A DNA stretch of 32,948 nt from an uncultured Myxococcales bacterium (GCA_902826865.1 CADEGN010000040.1:1-32948); one strand, 5' to 3'. Shown: positions 6,751-15,016, counted from the stretch's first letter. Made by a program: numbers and translations. Notes: generated from the sequence alone by a model not told the origin.

Positions 6751-8802
6751 TCACTTCGCGAGGGCGCGGATCTGATCGATCAACTTCTGCGACACCACTA
6801 CCTCGCCGCTCATGGCCCCGGCGTCGCCATAGAAGCTCGCGACGAAGAGATCGCCCAGGTCGTTGCCGACGTTGTCGGGCAGCGTGAGCTTGTCGGGCGG
6901 CGCGAGCTCCCTCATCCACGCGATCAAGCCCTTCGCGTCCATCGCAAACATGCTTGAGAGCCCCGCGTCGCGGCGAAGCAAGGCATCGAGGCCGGGATCC
7001 GCGGTGAGTGAGCCGGTACCACGCAACGCATCCACAACCCGCTGGGTGGCCTTGTCATCGGCGCCGGGCGCAAACACGAGCGCGACTTTGCCGTCGACCT
7101 CGACGCGGCTGATGACGATCTTGAGACCGCCAAACTTCGCGAGCATGGCCTTGTCCTTGATCTTCTCCTCGAGTTCCTCGCGCGACTTTGCCGTCGGTTC
7201 GATGATCCACCGATCGATGGCGACGTCCCCGGCCTTGGCGGCATCCATCTGGAACGACCACGTGACCTGCTTCGCGGCCTCGGCCCCGAGAACAGACTCG
7301 GGCGTAAACGCTGCCGACCAACGCTTCCAGCCCTCCCGCGCTTCCTTGCCGGGTTGCAGGGCGTTGATGGCCGCGAATCCCCCGAAGGTCCCAGGTGCGG
7401 CGAAGAACGCAAATGCGGATTGGCCCGAGTATGTGGCTTCGGCCTCGGCAAGGTGGCTGTCGATCGCGGCTTCGACGGCCGCCGGGTCCTTGGTGGTGGC
7501 CTTGGCGTAGGCGTCGACCGCTATCTTCCGCAGCTCGACGAACCCCGGTGCCGCGAAGACCTTGTGGACGTGGAGGTTTCCGCCAAACACCCCCCATGAG
7601 CCGACGGGCAGAGACTTCACAAGCGTCGGATCGAGCGGGCCAGCGGCCATCAACTTCGTCTCGGCCTCAGCATCGGTTCCCGGCGTCGGGAAGCCCGCGT
7701 AGCGCATCACGAAGCCATCGGGGTCGAGCCCTAACCCCAGGGTGAACTGATCGTATTGGCGGAGGCGCTCGATCATCCGGGCATTGGACTTCACCTGGTA
7801 CTCGGCCAGGGCGCCTGCCAGGGCGTTGTCCGACGTGGGCGGCGTCGGACTCATCGACTTGACCATCTCGGTGAGCGCCGCGATTTCGTCCACGTATCGG
7901 ATCATCGCCGCGCCCGGGTACACGACGAACTCGACGTCGCTAACGATCGCAGGCGCACGGCCCACGACGTTGCCCGCGAGGTATGGCTGGGCTTTCGCGA
8001 ACACATCGCCGTGATCGCTCACCACCGGTTGGCCGCCGAGGTCGTCGACGAACACGTCTTGTCCGGAGATCGTGTACTTCGCCAGGTGGCCCGCGGCGTC
8101 GGCTTGCTTGCCCTCCTCGCCGAGATCCGCAACGAGTGCGGCTGCGCCACCGGTGTAGCCGAGGACGCATGCGACAGGGACAGTCGTGGCTTTGGAGTCC
8201 ACCACGACGCAGCCGAGCGGTTTGGTCAGATCGAGATTGGTGGCGATCTTCGAACGCGCGCCCAGGCCCGCGGCGCTGGCCGAGCGCAGGAACGATTCGT
8301 CGACCAGTGCGGCCTGGGCCTCGGGCACGAGCTGCGTTTTGATCTTCTTGAGTAGGTTCGAGGGATTGGCGAGTACGAAGTGGCCCAGGACGTCACCGCG
8401 GGCGAATCGATCCGCGCGTACCAGCCGGTCGGCAGGGACCACGCCAGCACCAGGCGTCGTCGGCGCACCGGTCTTCGCGTCGCCGGTCCCCGGGGTGGGT
8501 GTTTCGCCGGCCTTCACTCCCGTGTTGGCCCCCGCGCCCGACGCGTTGGGCGCTGGGGCGGGCTCGTCCTTCTTGCACGCGGAGGTCAGTGCCAGCGCGC
8601 TGAGCACCACCAACGGTTGCAGTCGTGCGCGAATGCCCCGCGGCGCGGAACAAGGAGGGGCGGAAGAAAGGGGGGCGGAAGAAAGGGGGGCGGAAGATAG
8701 GGGGGCGGAAGAAAGGGGGGCGGAGGAAAGTAGGCCGGAAGAAAGTCGGGCCGAAGAAAGAGGGGCGGAACAAATGGAGTCGTGGGGCCTCTGTGTTTGC
8801 AT
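6751..8802 (-). CDS. Large lipoprotein of unknown function with SSAPL-repeat leader
   Basis: 683 residues from ATG at 8802. Residues 12-50 are tandem SSAPL repeats encoded by a 15-bp DNA repeat. They are followed by RGIRARLQPLVVLSAL... and ALTSAC (Cys76), a clear lipoprotein signal, then an Ala/Pro/Gly/Thr linker of about 50 residues and a roughly 550-residue soluble domain. No family was recognised. A leader of 56 residues ahead of a lipoprotein signal is unusual; translation may instead start at the ATT codon at 8634, just before RARLQPL. No ATG, GTG or TTG lies between 8802 and that point. TATCCT upstream at 8827-8832 suits transcription from just above 8802. The end is certain, the start is not. 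Confidence 0.75.
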   Translation of the reverse strand: MQTQRPHDSICSAPLSSARLSSGLLSSAPLSSAPLSSAPLSSAPLSSAPPCSAPRGIRARLQPLVVLSALALTSACKKDEPAPAPNASGAGANTGVKAGETPTPGTGDAKTGAPTTPGAGVVPADRLVRADRFARGDVLGHFVLANPSNLLKKIKTQLVPEAQAALVDESFLRSASAAGLGARSKIATNLDLTKPLGCVVVDSKATTVPVACVLGYTGGAAALVADLGEEGKQADAAGHLAKYTISGQDVFVDDLGGQPVVSDHGDVFAKAQPYLAGNVVGRAPAIVSDVEFVVYPGAAMIRYVDEIAALTEMVKSMSPTPPTSDNALAGALAEYQVKSNARMIERLRQYDQFTLGLGLDPDGFVMRYAGFPTPGTDAEAETKLMAAGPLDPTLVKSLPVGSWGVFGGNLHVHKVFAAPGFVELRKIAVDAYAKATTKDPAAVEAAIDSHLAEAEATYSGQSAFAFFAAPGTFGGFAAINALQPGKEAREGWKRWSAAFTPESVLGAEAAKQVTWSFQMDAAKAGDVAIDRWIIEPTAKSREELEEKIKDKAMLAKFGGLKIVISRVEVDGKVALVFAPGADDKATQRVVDALRGTGSLTADPGLDALLRRDAGLSSMFAMDAKGLIAWMRELAPPDKLTLPDNVGNDLGDLFVASFYGDAGAMSGEVVVSQKLIDQIRALAK
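8656..8775. repeat. 15-bp polypurine tandem repeat, 8 units
   Basis: Consensus on the plus strand is GGGGGCGGAAGAAAG. Units begin at 8656, 8671, 8686, 8701, 8716, 8731, 8746 and 8761. The middle four are nearly identical, the outer ones diverge, and a decayed partial unit lies at 8641-8655. Being 15 bp long, the array keeps frame and reads as SSAPL on the minus strand. The plus strand is almost all purine with G-tracts, so it might form a G-quadruplex or triplex. It sits between the divergent lipoprotein and S41 protease genes. Confidence 0.95.
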
Positions 8803-8826
8803 GGGGGGCGCTTTGACCTCGCGCGG

Positions 8827-8832
8827 AGGATA
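8827..8832 (-). promoter_or_regulatory. -10-like box TATCCT upstream of the large lipoprotein gene
   Basis: TATCCT on the minus strand lies 24 bases before the ATG at 8802. A GAGG follows it in the presumed leader. It would place the 15-bp repeat array inside the transcript. Confidence 0.3.
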
Positions 8833-8848
8833 CGCCAAGGTTGGGGTG

Positions 8849-10033
8849 GTGAAGTGGCGGATCGGTCTTGCCGGTTTTGCTCTGGGCGTGGCGACGACGC
8901 TTGGGCTCACCGCGACCGTTGGTCGCGGGCCCCACGCGGCCGCGCCGGCTACGCTCGACCACACCGTTTTTGATCGCACGCTCGAGGCCGTTTTCGCCCG
9001 CTACGTCGAACCTGTCGATGAGCAGCGCGTTTTCGCCGCTGGACTGCGCGCGATGCTGACCGAGCTCGATCCCCACAGCCATTTCCTGACGGCGAGCGAG
9101 CGCAAGACGCTGCGGCGCCGCGCCGACGGCGGGACCACGGGCATGGCGGTCGCGCTCAAGCTCGATCGATCGGGAGATCCGCGCGTCGAGGTCATGGCGG
9201 TCGCCCCGAACTCGCCTGCCGCCAAGCACGGCGTGCGACCGGGGGACCGATGGATCCGCATCGGCGATCGCGAGGTCGACGAGTTGCGCAGCCAGGTCGA
9301 ACTCGAGTTGTTGCTCGCGGGTGCGATTGGGGACGAGCTCGCGCTGGCTTTGCAGTCGCCGGACGTGCCCGACCCACGCGAGCTCCACCTGGTACTCACG
9401 GAGACGTCGAGCCGAGCTGTCGAGTCCGCGATCGTCACCACCGAAGACGGCCGCAGGGTGATCCACGTCATCGTCCGCCGCTTCTCGAGGGAGAGCGGCG
9501 ACGCGGTCAAACGAGCCATCGCAACTCGCCGCCGCGCGATCCGAGGCACGGTTGCCGGGATCGTCCTCGATCTGCGCGGCAACCCCGGTGGCGAGGTGGA
9601 TGAGGCACTGGTCGTGGCCGATCTATTCGTGAAGGACGGCGTATTGACGCGCACGCGCGGTCGCGGCGGCCGAGTCTTGCGCGAGGAGATCGCCCACGCC
9701 GCGGGGACCGACGCAAAGACTCGGCTCGTCGTGCTGCAAGATCGTCACAGCGCGTCGGCTTCTGAGCTGTTGGCGGCGGCCCTGCAGGATCATCACCGCG
9801 CCACCATCGTTGGTGAACGCAGCTACGGCAAAGGCACGGTTCAAGAAGTGCTTGGGTTGCCAGACGGATCGGTCGCCACCTTCACCATCGCGCGTTACTA
9901 CGCGCCCAGCGATCGCGTGATCGATGGTGTCGGCGTAACTCCCGATGTTGTGCTCGCGCTGACCCCAACGATGCCTGTCGCGGGCGATCTCGATGTCGGT
10001 CTCCGCGCAGCGATCGACGTGCTATCGCCGTGA
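8849..10033 (+). CDS. S41A C-terminal processing protease (CtpA-like)
   Basis: 394 residues. The N-terminus MKWRIGLAGFALGVATTLGL is a signal peptide or anchor, so the enzyme works in the periplasm. A PDZ domain (about residues 90-170, with GMAVALKL and GVRPGDRWIRIGD) comes before the S41 core. The core has VLDLRGNPGGEVDEA, the nucleophile region HSASASE (Ser303 by alignment to the Ser-Lys dyad) and SYGKGTVQ (Lys328, 25 residues later as expected). C-terminal-tail proteolysis of exported proteins is expected. Start: GTG at 8849 with AAGG 8 bases before; an adjacent GTG at 8846 is equally possible. The same frame stays open far upstream through the repeat array, but that part looks non-coding on this strand. 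Confidence 0.9.
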   Translation: MKWRIGLAGFALGVATTLGLTATVGRGPHAAAPATLDHTVFDRTLEAVFARYVEPVDEQRVFAAGLRAMLTELDPHSHFLTASERKTLRRRADGGTTGMAVALKLDRSGDPRVEVMAVAPNSPAAKHGVRPGDRWIRIGDREVDELRSQVELELLLAGAIGDELALALQSPDVPDPRELHLVLTETSSRAVESAIVTTEDGRRVIHVIVRRFSRESGDAVKRAIATRRRAIRGTVAGIVLDLRGNPGGEVDEALVVADLFVKDGVLTRTRGRGGRVLREEIAHAAGTDAKTRLVVLQDRHSASASELLAAALQDHHRATIVGERSYGKGTVQEVLGLPDGSVATFTIARYYAPSDRVIDGVGVTPDVVLALTPTMPVAGDLDVGLRAAIDVLSP

Positions 10034-10036
10034 ACG

Positions 10037-10450
10037 TCAGGCCAGGATGCGGGTCGCGGCCGCGACGCTCTCACCCAGCTCGCGTCGACGCTCACGCAAG
10101 TGACCGCCGACGACCGCCAGGTAGAACTGCTCACCGCCCAAACAGATCGGTGCCACGCTCATGTCGCGAGGTTTTCCGTCGCGCTTGATCCGCGGGATCG
10201 CCTGCCCGCGGCCCACGATGGGCGTGACGGCCGCGAGCATAGATAAATCGAGGGACGTCCTGCTTCCGGCCACTAGCATCCCGGCATCGTCGACGAGGAG
10301 CACGACGTCCAAGCCGGCACGTTCGGCGGCGCAGGTGAACGCGAGCTCGATCGCCATGGCCGCGGAGGAGGATCGGCGATGGCGTCTTTCGCCCACCATC
10401 CCGGTCGGGCGGGGAAGCGGCGCGACGCGGAATCGGGGCGTAGATTCCAT
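10037..10450 (-). CDS. Roadblock/LC7-like domain protein
   Basis: 137 residues. After a basic N-terminus of about 30 residues there is a single roadblock/LC7-like domain, with VVLLVDDAGMLVAGS near 48-62 and LDLSMLAAVTPIVGRG near 67-82. A strand-helix ending LAVVGGHLRERRRELGESVAAA follows. Relatives include MglB, which control small Ras-like GTPases in myxobacteria, but no GTPase gene is adjacent. The ATG at 10450 is supported by the TAATCT box 9 bases upstream. The stop lies 3 bases from the convergent S41 gene's stop. Confidence 0.75.
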   Translation of the reverse strand: MESTPRFRVAPLPRPTGMVGERRHRRSSSAAMAIELAFTCAAERAGLDVVLLVDDAGMLVAGSRTSLDLSMLAAVTPIVGRGQAIPRIKRDGKPRDMSVAPICLGGEQFYLAVVGGHLRERRRELGESVAAATRILA

Positions 10451-10459
10451 GATTTCGAA

Positions 10460-10465
10460 AGATTA
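10460..10465 (-). promoter_or_regulatory. -10-like box TAATCT, roadblock gene
   Basis: TAATCT, 9 bases, ATG at 10450 on the minus strand. TTGGAG lies 18 bases further upstream as a weak -35. Confidence 0.4.
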
Positions 10466-10600
10466 CATCCACCTACCCGGTGGCTCCAACTTTTCGGCGC
10501 AAGCCGCAGGGCGAATGCGGCGCATTACGTGGCCGCACTTGGGGCCGCGTTCCGGCAGGACCGCATCAAGAACCATCGGAAAGATCGCGATGCTCCGAAT

Positions 10601-11476
10601 GTGCCCGATTCCCATGCCTCGCCACCGCGCCTTCGCCTCGTCCGCGACGAGCCAGCCGACGCTGGCACCGGTGAGCCGGCCCTTGTTGACCGGGTTCGAG
10701 CGACACGCCACCGGCTCGCTCGCTTTCTCCGCGCTCTGCACATGAGTGGGCATACGATGACCCGTTGGTCGGCGAGCCTCGTCTCCCGCCTCGCGCACGC
10801 CGACGCGGTCACCGCCCGCTATATCGCCGATCCGTACCTTGTGGACGACGACGCTGCGCGGGCTTCGGACGCTCAGCTCCGAGCGATTGAGTCGTGGGTG
10901 TGGACCCGATTGCCGATGGCACAGCGATCGCAGCTCCGCGCGCTCGAGCTGGCGATCCGAATCGATCCCCAGGACTTGCTTGAGCCACTGGTGCAGCCGG
11001 ATCGCGCCCCTGAGGACGAGGTTGCCGCCCACGCCCAGCTTCTCCCCCTGCGCCCGCGATCGCTGCGCGCTGGCCTCCACGAGGTGTCCGATGCGGAGCT
11101 CCTCGCGGTCGGCCGTCGACTCGGCCTGATCGTGCGCCCGGCCAGCGTCGAGCGAGCTGCGCTCGAGGAGGATGTCCATCGCGTGCTCCGCGATGACCAC
11201 CTGCTCGGGATCCTGGTCGCGACGCTGCCCAGGAGTACGCTCGAGCTGCTCGCCGCCCTGGTTCGCGATGCCGTATCCGCGACCGTGCGCGACGCCATGC
11301 TGACCGCTTCCCCGATGGCGGTCGGCGATGGCACCGTGGGCCCCGGCATGGGCGTCCACGTCGGGATCAGCGAGCTTCGCGGGTGCGGTCTGGCGTTTGT
11401 GGCCGAGGACGGCCCGTGGGTCCCGGTTGAGCTGCGCCGGAGGCTCGATGGGGTGCTGCGCGCGCAGGGCCTGTGA
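10601..11476 (+). CDS. Hypothetical protein, Arg/Leu-rich, possible winged-helix-like repeats
   Basis: About 291 residues from GTG at 10601; an ATG at 10742 would give 244. The body from WSASLVSRLAHADAVTARYI onward is clearly protein-like, helical and soluble, with no signal peptide. The C-terminal third (PRSTLELLAALVRDAV ... LRGCGLAFVAEDGPWVPVELRRRL) has the look of a winged-helix with a final wing strand. I do not recognise the family, and a DNA-binding role is only a guess. Neither start has a good Shine-Dalgarno or TAnnnT box, so the first 47 residues are doubtful. The stop overlaps an upstream GTG of the DUF971 frame (GTGA at 11473). Confidence 0.6.
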   Translation: MPDSHASPPRLRLVRDEPADAGTGEPALVDRVRATRHRLARFLRALHMSGHTMTRWSASLVSRLAHADAVTARYIADPYLVDDDAARASDAQLRAIESWVWTRLPMAQRSQLRALELAIRIDPQDLLEPLVQPDRAPEDEVAAHAQLLPLRPRSLRAGLHEVSDAELLAVGRRLGLIVRPASVERAALEEDVHRVLRDDHLLGILVATLPRSTLELLAALVRDAVSATVRDAMLTASPMAVGDGTVGPGMGVHVGISELRGCGLAFVAEDGPWVPVELRRRLDGVLRAQGL

Positions 11477-11493
11477 CGCCGGCCGCGTCGCGC

Positions 11494-11499
11494 TATGCT
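11494..11499 (+). promoter_or_regulatory. -10-like box TATGCT, DUF971 gene
   Basis: TATGCT, 9 bases, then an in-frame GTG at 11509. It argues for an own leaderless start inside the GTGA-overlap arrangement at 11473. Confidence 0.35.
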
Positions 11500-11508
11500 G
11501 CCCGACGC

Positions 11509-11901
11509 GTGGTCCGGCCCGTCGACCTTGCCCATAGCATTGGGCGCAACTGTCTCGTCGTGCGATGGGACGACGACGCGTTGAGCGAGCTACCGATCCC
11601 CTATCTTCGCGGGTGGTGTCCGTGCGCGGTATGCCAGGGGCACGGCGACACGGTTCGCTTCACAGAATTCCCCGATACGATCCGCGCGGAGGAGCTGCAT
11701 GAAATGGGCGCATACGCCCTGGCAATCCGTTTCTCCGATGGGCACGACGCCGGGATCTACGCGTGGACTTGGCTGCGTCGGCTCGCATTCGAGAGCGAGC
11801 CGGCCGGGTGGAAGGGCGGCGCCTTTCGAAACGGCGATTTCACCGACGACCCGGCGGCGTTGGCTGGGCGCGCGGCTCCGAACTGGTCTGGCATCAAATA
11901 G
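11509..11901 (+). CDS. DUF971 (GBBH-like N-terminal domain) protein
   Basis: 130 residues, one domain. Recognisable features are LVVRWDDDALSELPIPYLRGWCPCAVCQG (residues 17-44, with Cys37, Cys39, Cys42) and ALAIRFSDGHDAGIYAWTWLRRL. This matches the DUF971 family, the stand-alone form of the N-terminal domain of gamma-butyrobetaine hydroxylase. The family is often found with Mrp-type Fe-S carriers, and the cysteines suggest metal binding. Start 11509 is preferred for the TATGCT box and because it gives the family's usual short lead. Start 11473, overlapping the upstream stop as GTGA, would add 12 residues. Confidence 0.85.
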   Translation: MVRPVDLAHSIGRNCLVVRWDDDALSELPIPYLRGWCPCAVCQGHGDTVRFTEFPDTIRAEELHEMGAYALAIRFSDGHDAGIYAWTWLRRLAFESEPAGWKGGAFRNGDFTDDPAALAGRAAPNWSGIK

Positions 11902-12012
11902 CTGAATTTATTGACAAAACACTCACGCAGGCGCGGACTCACGGTGCATGGGTGGGCGGCGGCGACGTGCGATCGAGCCGTGAGAACTGTCGCGTGACTG
12001 GGCGCGTCCGGC

Positions 12013-12018
12013 TACACT
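12013..12018 (+). promoter_or_regulatory. -10-like box TACACT, Crp/Fnr gene
   Basis: TACACT, 7 bases, ATG at 12026, so the transcript would be leaderless. The identical box and spacing precede the glyoxalase II gene. Confidence 0.45.
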
Positions 12019-12025
12019 CCGCGAC

Positions 12026-12733
12026 ATGCCACTCGACGCCGGGGATGCCGAGCTCGTCACCAAGATGCTCAAGCGCTGGGCGGGGTGGGATCGTGTGCCA
12101 GACGATGTGATCGGCCAGCTGTGCCAGATCGCCGAGTGCCTCGACATCAAGCGCAAACGGTCGCTCTTCCGACGCGGTGAGCCGGGCCCGGGTCTGTTCC
12201 TCGTGAAGTCCGGCGAGTTCAAGCTCAGCCTGATCTCGAGCGAGGGCCGCGAGCAGATCCTCTATCTCGCGGAGCCGGGCAAGATGATCGGCGAGGGCTT
12301 CCTTCCGCGCGACGTGCAGTGCGCCGCGTCGGCCTTTGCCATGGCCGATTCCGAGGTTTATCGGTTCGAGACGGATCCCGTGGTGAAGCTGACCGCGCGG
12401 TCGGAGATCCTGGCGTTCGCGTTGATGCGCCATATGGCGTTTCGCGCCAACCGCCTCATCGATCTCGTGCTCGACCTTTCCTTGCGTTCCGTCGAGCGCC
12501 GCTTGGCGTCGTTCCTGTTCACGCTCGCGGTGCGCAACGGTGCCGAGCCGGGCAAGCAGACGGTCATCCCGCGCCAGCTCGACATGAACACGGTCGCTGC
12601 GCGGCTCGGTACGGTCCGCGAGGAGATCTCGCGCGCGCTCAATCGGATGCAGCGCAATGGAATCCTCAATCTCAGTCGTCAGGAGATCGTCGTGCTCGAC
12701 TTGGCGGCGCTTGAGCGCGTGACATACGAATGA
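12026..12733 (+). CDS. Crp/Fnr-family transcription regulator
   Basis: 235 residues. A cyclic-nucleotide-binding-like beta-roll spans about 45-115 (RSLFRRGEPGPGLFLVKSGEF), then a long dimer helix (about 120-165). The Crp-type helix-turn-helix is TVAARLGTVREEISRALNRM near 189-208. The phosphate-binding R-S/T-A of true cAMP receptors is absent: the loop reads GEGFLPRDVQCAAS. There are no Fnr-type N-terminal cysteines. The effector is therefore unknown. It heads an operon: its stop overlaps the next ATG as ATGA, so it probably regulates or is co-produced with the S41 lipoprotein. The preceding 124-base gap holds a short AT-rich patch. Confidence 0.9.
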   Translation: MPLDAGDAELVTKMLKRWAGWDRVPDDVIGQLCQIAECLDIKRKRSLFRRGEPGPGLFLVKSGEFKLSLISSEGREQILYLAEPGKMIGEGFLPRDVQCAASAFAMADSEVYRFETDPVVKLTARSEILAFALMRHMAFRANRLIDLVLDLSLRSVERRLASFLFTLAVRNGAEPGKQTVIPRQLDMNTVAARLGTVREEISRALNRMQRNGILNLSRQEIVVLDLAALERVTYE

Positions 12734-14139
12734 TCCGGAGATTCGCTCGGCTGCTCGCGGCCCTCGCGTTCTCGTTGCATGCCTGCGATCGGGCTCCGCC
12801 GCCCGAGAACCAGCCCGAAAAGCCGGCCCCAACGACGCCCGGCGACCCCGACAAGCCGACGACGAAAACTGGCCAAGCCTCGACCGAGCGTTGCCCCAGT
12901 TTCGCGTTGCTCGATGTAGCGACGCTCCCCGAGCTGCCCGCCAGCAAGCACGTCGCAACCCTGGAGCAGGTGTGGCGTAAGGTCCTTGAGAAGCACTACG
13001 ATCCAACCCTAGGTTGCCGCGACTGGCCGGCATTGCGCCAGCGGTACGGCGCCCGGCTCGTCGGTGTTAGCGACCAGGCCGAGGCCTACGCGATCATCAA
13101 CGAGATGCTCACGGAGCTCGGTCAGAGCCACCTGCGGCTGTTCGATTCGCGGGCGCGCGCCGACGAAGAGGAGCGCGTAGGACCCGCCTTGCCGCCGCTG
13201 TCGGTTCGCTGGCTTGAGGACCGGCTCGTCGTCGTCTCGTCCGCTGTCACGGGCAAGCGCAGCGCCGTCTACGCCGGCGCGATCCTCCTAGCGATCGACG
13301 GCGACGGCTTCGAGCACGCGATCACGCGGATCAAGGCCCGCGCACCCCGGCCGGCCGAGTTCGCGTTCGAGATCGGGCGCGTGGTGCAAGCTCGGATGTC
13401 ATGCCTACGAGCGGGTCAATCCCACGCGCTGCGGGTGACGGATCCGCACGCGGGCGACAAAGAGGTGGTTCGTGTCGTCCGCTGCATCGAGCCGGAAGGC
13501 GAGCTGGTGACGCTTGGGAACCTGCGGGATGTGCCGACCCGGGTCGAGCACCGGATGCTCGACGACCGCGCGACGGGCTACATCGCGTTCAACGTTTGGA
13601 TGTTACCGATGGTCAAGCGGGTCGAGGAAGCGATGACCGAGCTCCGCGGCAAGGGTATGAAGCGCCTCGTACTCGATTTACGTGGCAACCCCGGTGGGGT
13701 CGGAGCGATGTCTGTCCCGGTCGCGCGCCTACTACTCAGCGAGCCCGCAAGCCTCGGGCGGCTGCAGTTTCGCGATTTCGCCCAGGAGTTCAACGTCGAA
13801 CCAGGGGGCGATCCCTTCACCGGGAAGATCGCGTTGTTGGTCGACGAGGGAACCGCGAGCACGTCGGAGATCTTCGCTGCCGGTTTGCACGATCTCGGGC
13901 GAGTCACGATCTTCGGCGGTAGCGCGTCGGCCGGGGCTGCGTTGCCATCGGTGATCGACGAGCTCGAGGGCGGCGCCCTCCTGCAGTACGTGGTCGGCGA
14001 CTATCGCTCGCCCAAACACACAGTCGTCGAGGGCGTCGGGGTTGTGCCGGATGTGATCGTGCCCGAGCCCCGCGCTGAATTCGCCGCCGGGCGCGATCCC
14101 GTGTTGCGCGCCGCCACTGAGTTTCTCGCCAAGGAGTAG
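12730..14139 (+). CDS. S41 peptidase-like lipoprotein lacking the CtpA lysine
   Basis: 469 residues. Residues 1-19 (MIRRFARLLAALAFSLHAC) are a lipoprotein signal, followed by a Pro/Lys/Thr linker to about residue 45. The N-terminal helical region has VWRKVLEKHYDPTLGCRDW. A PDZ-like segment and the S41 core follow: LVLDLRGNPGGVGAM, GTASTSEIFAAGL (Ser377) and VVEGVGVVPDVIVPEP. The residue aligned with the catalytic Lys of CtpA is Gly (about 402, in GSASAGAALPS), so it fits the S41B/tricorn-core type, which does not use that Lys, or an inactive form. It overlaps the regulator gene by ATGA and precedes a small lipoprotein gene by 4 bases. Confidence 0.85.
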   Translation: MIRRFARLLAALAFSLHACDRAPPPENQPEKPAPTTPGDPDKPTTKTGQASTERCPSFALLDVATLPELPASKHVATLEQVWRKVLEKHYDPTLGCRDWPALRQRYGARLVGVSDQAEAYAIINEMLTELGQSHLRLFDSRARADEEERVGPALPPLSVRWLEDRLVVVSSAVTGKRSAVYAGAILLAIDGDGFEHAITRIKARAPRPAEFAFEIGRVVQARMSCLRAGQSHALRVTDPHAGDKEVVRVVRCIEPEGELVTLGNLRDVPTRVEHRMLDDRATGYIAFNVWMLPMVKRVEEAMTELRGKGMKRLVLDLRGNPGGVGAMSVPVARLLLSEPASLGRLQFRDFAQEFNVEPGGDPFTGKIALLVDEGTASTSEIFAAGLHDLGRVTIFGGSASAGAALPSVIDELEGGALLQYVVGDYRSPKHTVVEGVGVVPDVIVPEPRAEFAAGRDPVLRAATEFLAKE

Positions 14140-14143
14140 TGCC

Positions 14144-15016
14144 ATGAAGATGCGATCGAGAGTGTGGCTGGTCTTTGCGGTGTGCAGCGCTTCGGCGTGC
14201 ACGAAGCCGGTCGATTCGCCGACCAACGCTGGCAGCGAGGTGGCAGCGAAGGCCGCAGACCCCAAGGGCGGCGCCGCGGTGACCGAAACGAAGGCGGCCG
14301 GTTTGCCGGAAGCCAGCGTACTGCTCGACAAGGCCGTCGACGCGGTCGGAGGCAAGGCAAAGATCGAGGCGATGCACAGCTTCTACACCGAGAGCGCGGT
14401 CGAGATCGACGGTCAGAACATTCGGGCGGCCACCAAGCTCTGGTGGAAAGATGGCGACTTCTACACCGAACAAGACATGGGTGGGGTCGGGATGCTCCGC
14501 GCTGGCAAGCAGGGCGACGTGATCTGGTCTGACGATCCGATCAACGGCAGGCGCAAACTCAGCGGCGTCGAGGCGGAGCAGCTCGCTTGGGCGTCGTCGC
14601 TTGTGCTCGCGGCTGATTGGCAACGCCACTTTGCTCGCGCTGAAACGGTTGCCGAGCGTCAACTCGGGGGCAAGCGCGTCTACGATGTCAAACTGACGTC
14701 GAAGACAGGCGCGGAGAACTTGGTGACGTTCGATGCGGACACCGGACTCAACGTGGCGCAGAAGTTCGAGCAGGCATCACCGATGGGAAAAGTGCCGGTT
14801 TCGGTGTCGCTTGAGGACTATCGCGAGCACGACGGTGTCAAGGTTGCATTCAAGCTGGTCACCGATGCCTCGCTACTCAAAGCCACCCAAGTGATCACCA
14901 AGCTCGAGTTCGGCGCCGAAGTCGACACGACGCGTTTCGCGATGCCGAGCGGCGGTGCCCAGGTCGTCAAGCCGGATACGATCGAAGCGCCGAGCCCACC
15001 ACCACCGGGTGAATGA
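14144..15016 (+). CDS. Lipoprotein, LolA/outer-membrane-lipoprotein-sorting-like
   Basis: 290 residues. The signal MKMRSRVWLVFAVCSASAC is followed by an Ala/Lys-rich linker, then a domain starting ASVLLDKAVDAVGGKAKIEAM and made mostly of beta-strands (YTESAVEIDG, LWWKDGDFYTEQ, GKRVYDVKLTSKTG, VTFDADTGL). This pattern of 'holder of lipid' strands resembles LolA/LolB-fold proteins common in myxobacteria; identification is by feel, not by motif. AAGGAG 6 bases or so before the ATG gives a good ribosome site, overlapping the previous gene's end. Third gene of the Crp/Fnr operon. Its TGA abuts the opposing gene's stop in the palindrome TGATCA. Confidence 0.75.
   Translation: MKMRSRVWLVFAVCSASACTKPVDSPTNAGSEVAAKAADPKGGAAVTETKAAGLPEASVLLDKAVDAVGGKAKIEAMHSFYTESAVEIDGQNIRAATKLWWKDGDFYTEQDMGGVGMLRAGKQGDVIWSDDPINGRRKLSGVEAEQLAWASSLVLAADWQRHFARAETVAERQLGGKRVYDVKLTSKTGAENLVTFDADTGLNVAQKFEQASPMGKVPVSVSLEDYREHDGVKVAFKLVTDASLLKATQVITKLEFGAEVDTTRFAMPSGGAQVVKPDTIEAPSPPPPGE

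Noticed and set aside
10463..11359. 298-codon minus-strand frame over the unknown gene at 10601-11476
   Set aside because: Its product is His/Gln/Arg-rich and unstructured in look, whereas the plus-strand product has hydrophobic periodicity and ends in a coupled GTGA overlap. The plus strand is preferred.
11911..11939. Perfect TTGACA in an AT-rich patch before the Crp/Fnr gene
   Set aside because: No TAnnnT or TATAAT-like hexamer lies 16-18 bases downstream, so I did not call a promoter; the TACACT box near the start is the better candidate.
11939..13033. 364-codon minus-strand frame over the Crp/Fnr and S41 genes
   Set aside because: Antisense to two genes with strong motifs; low-complexity basic product; shadow frame.
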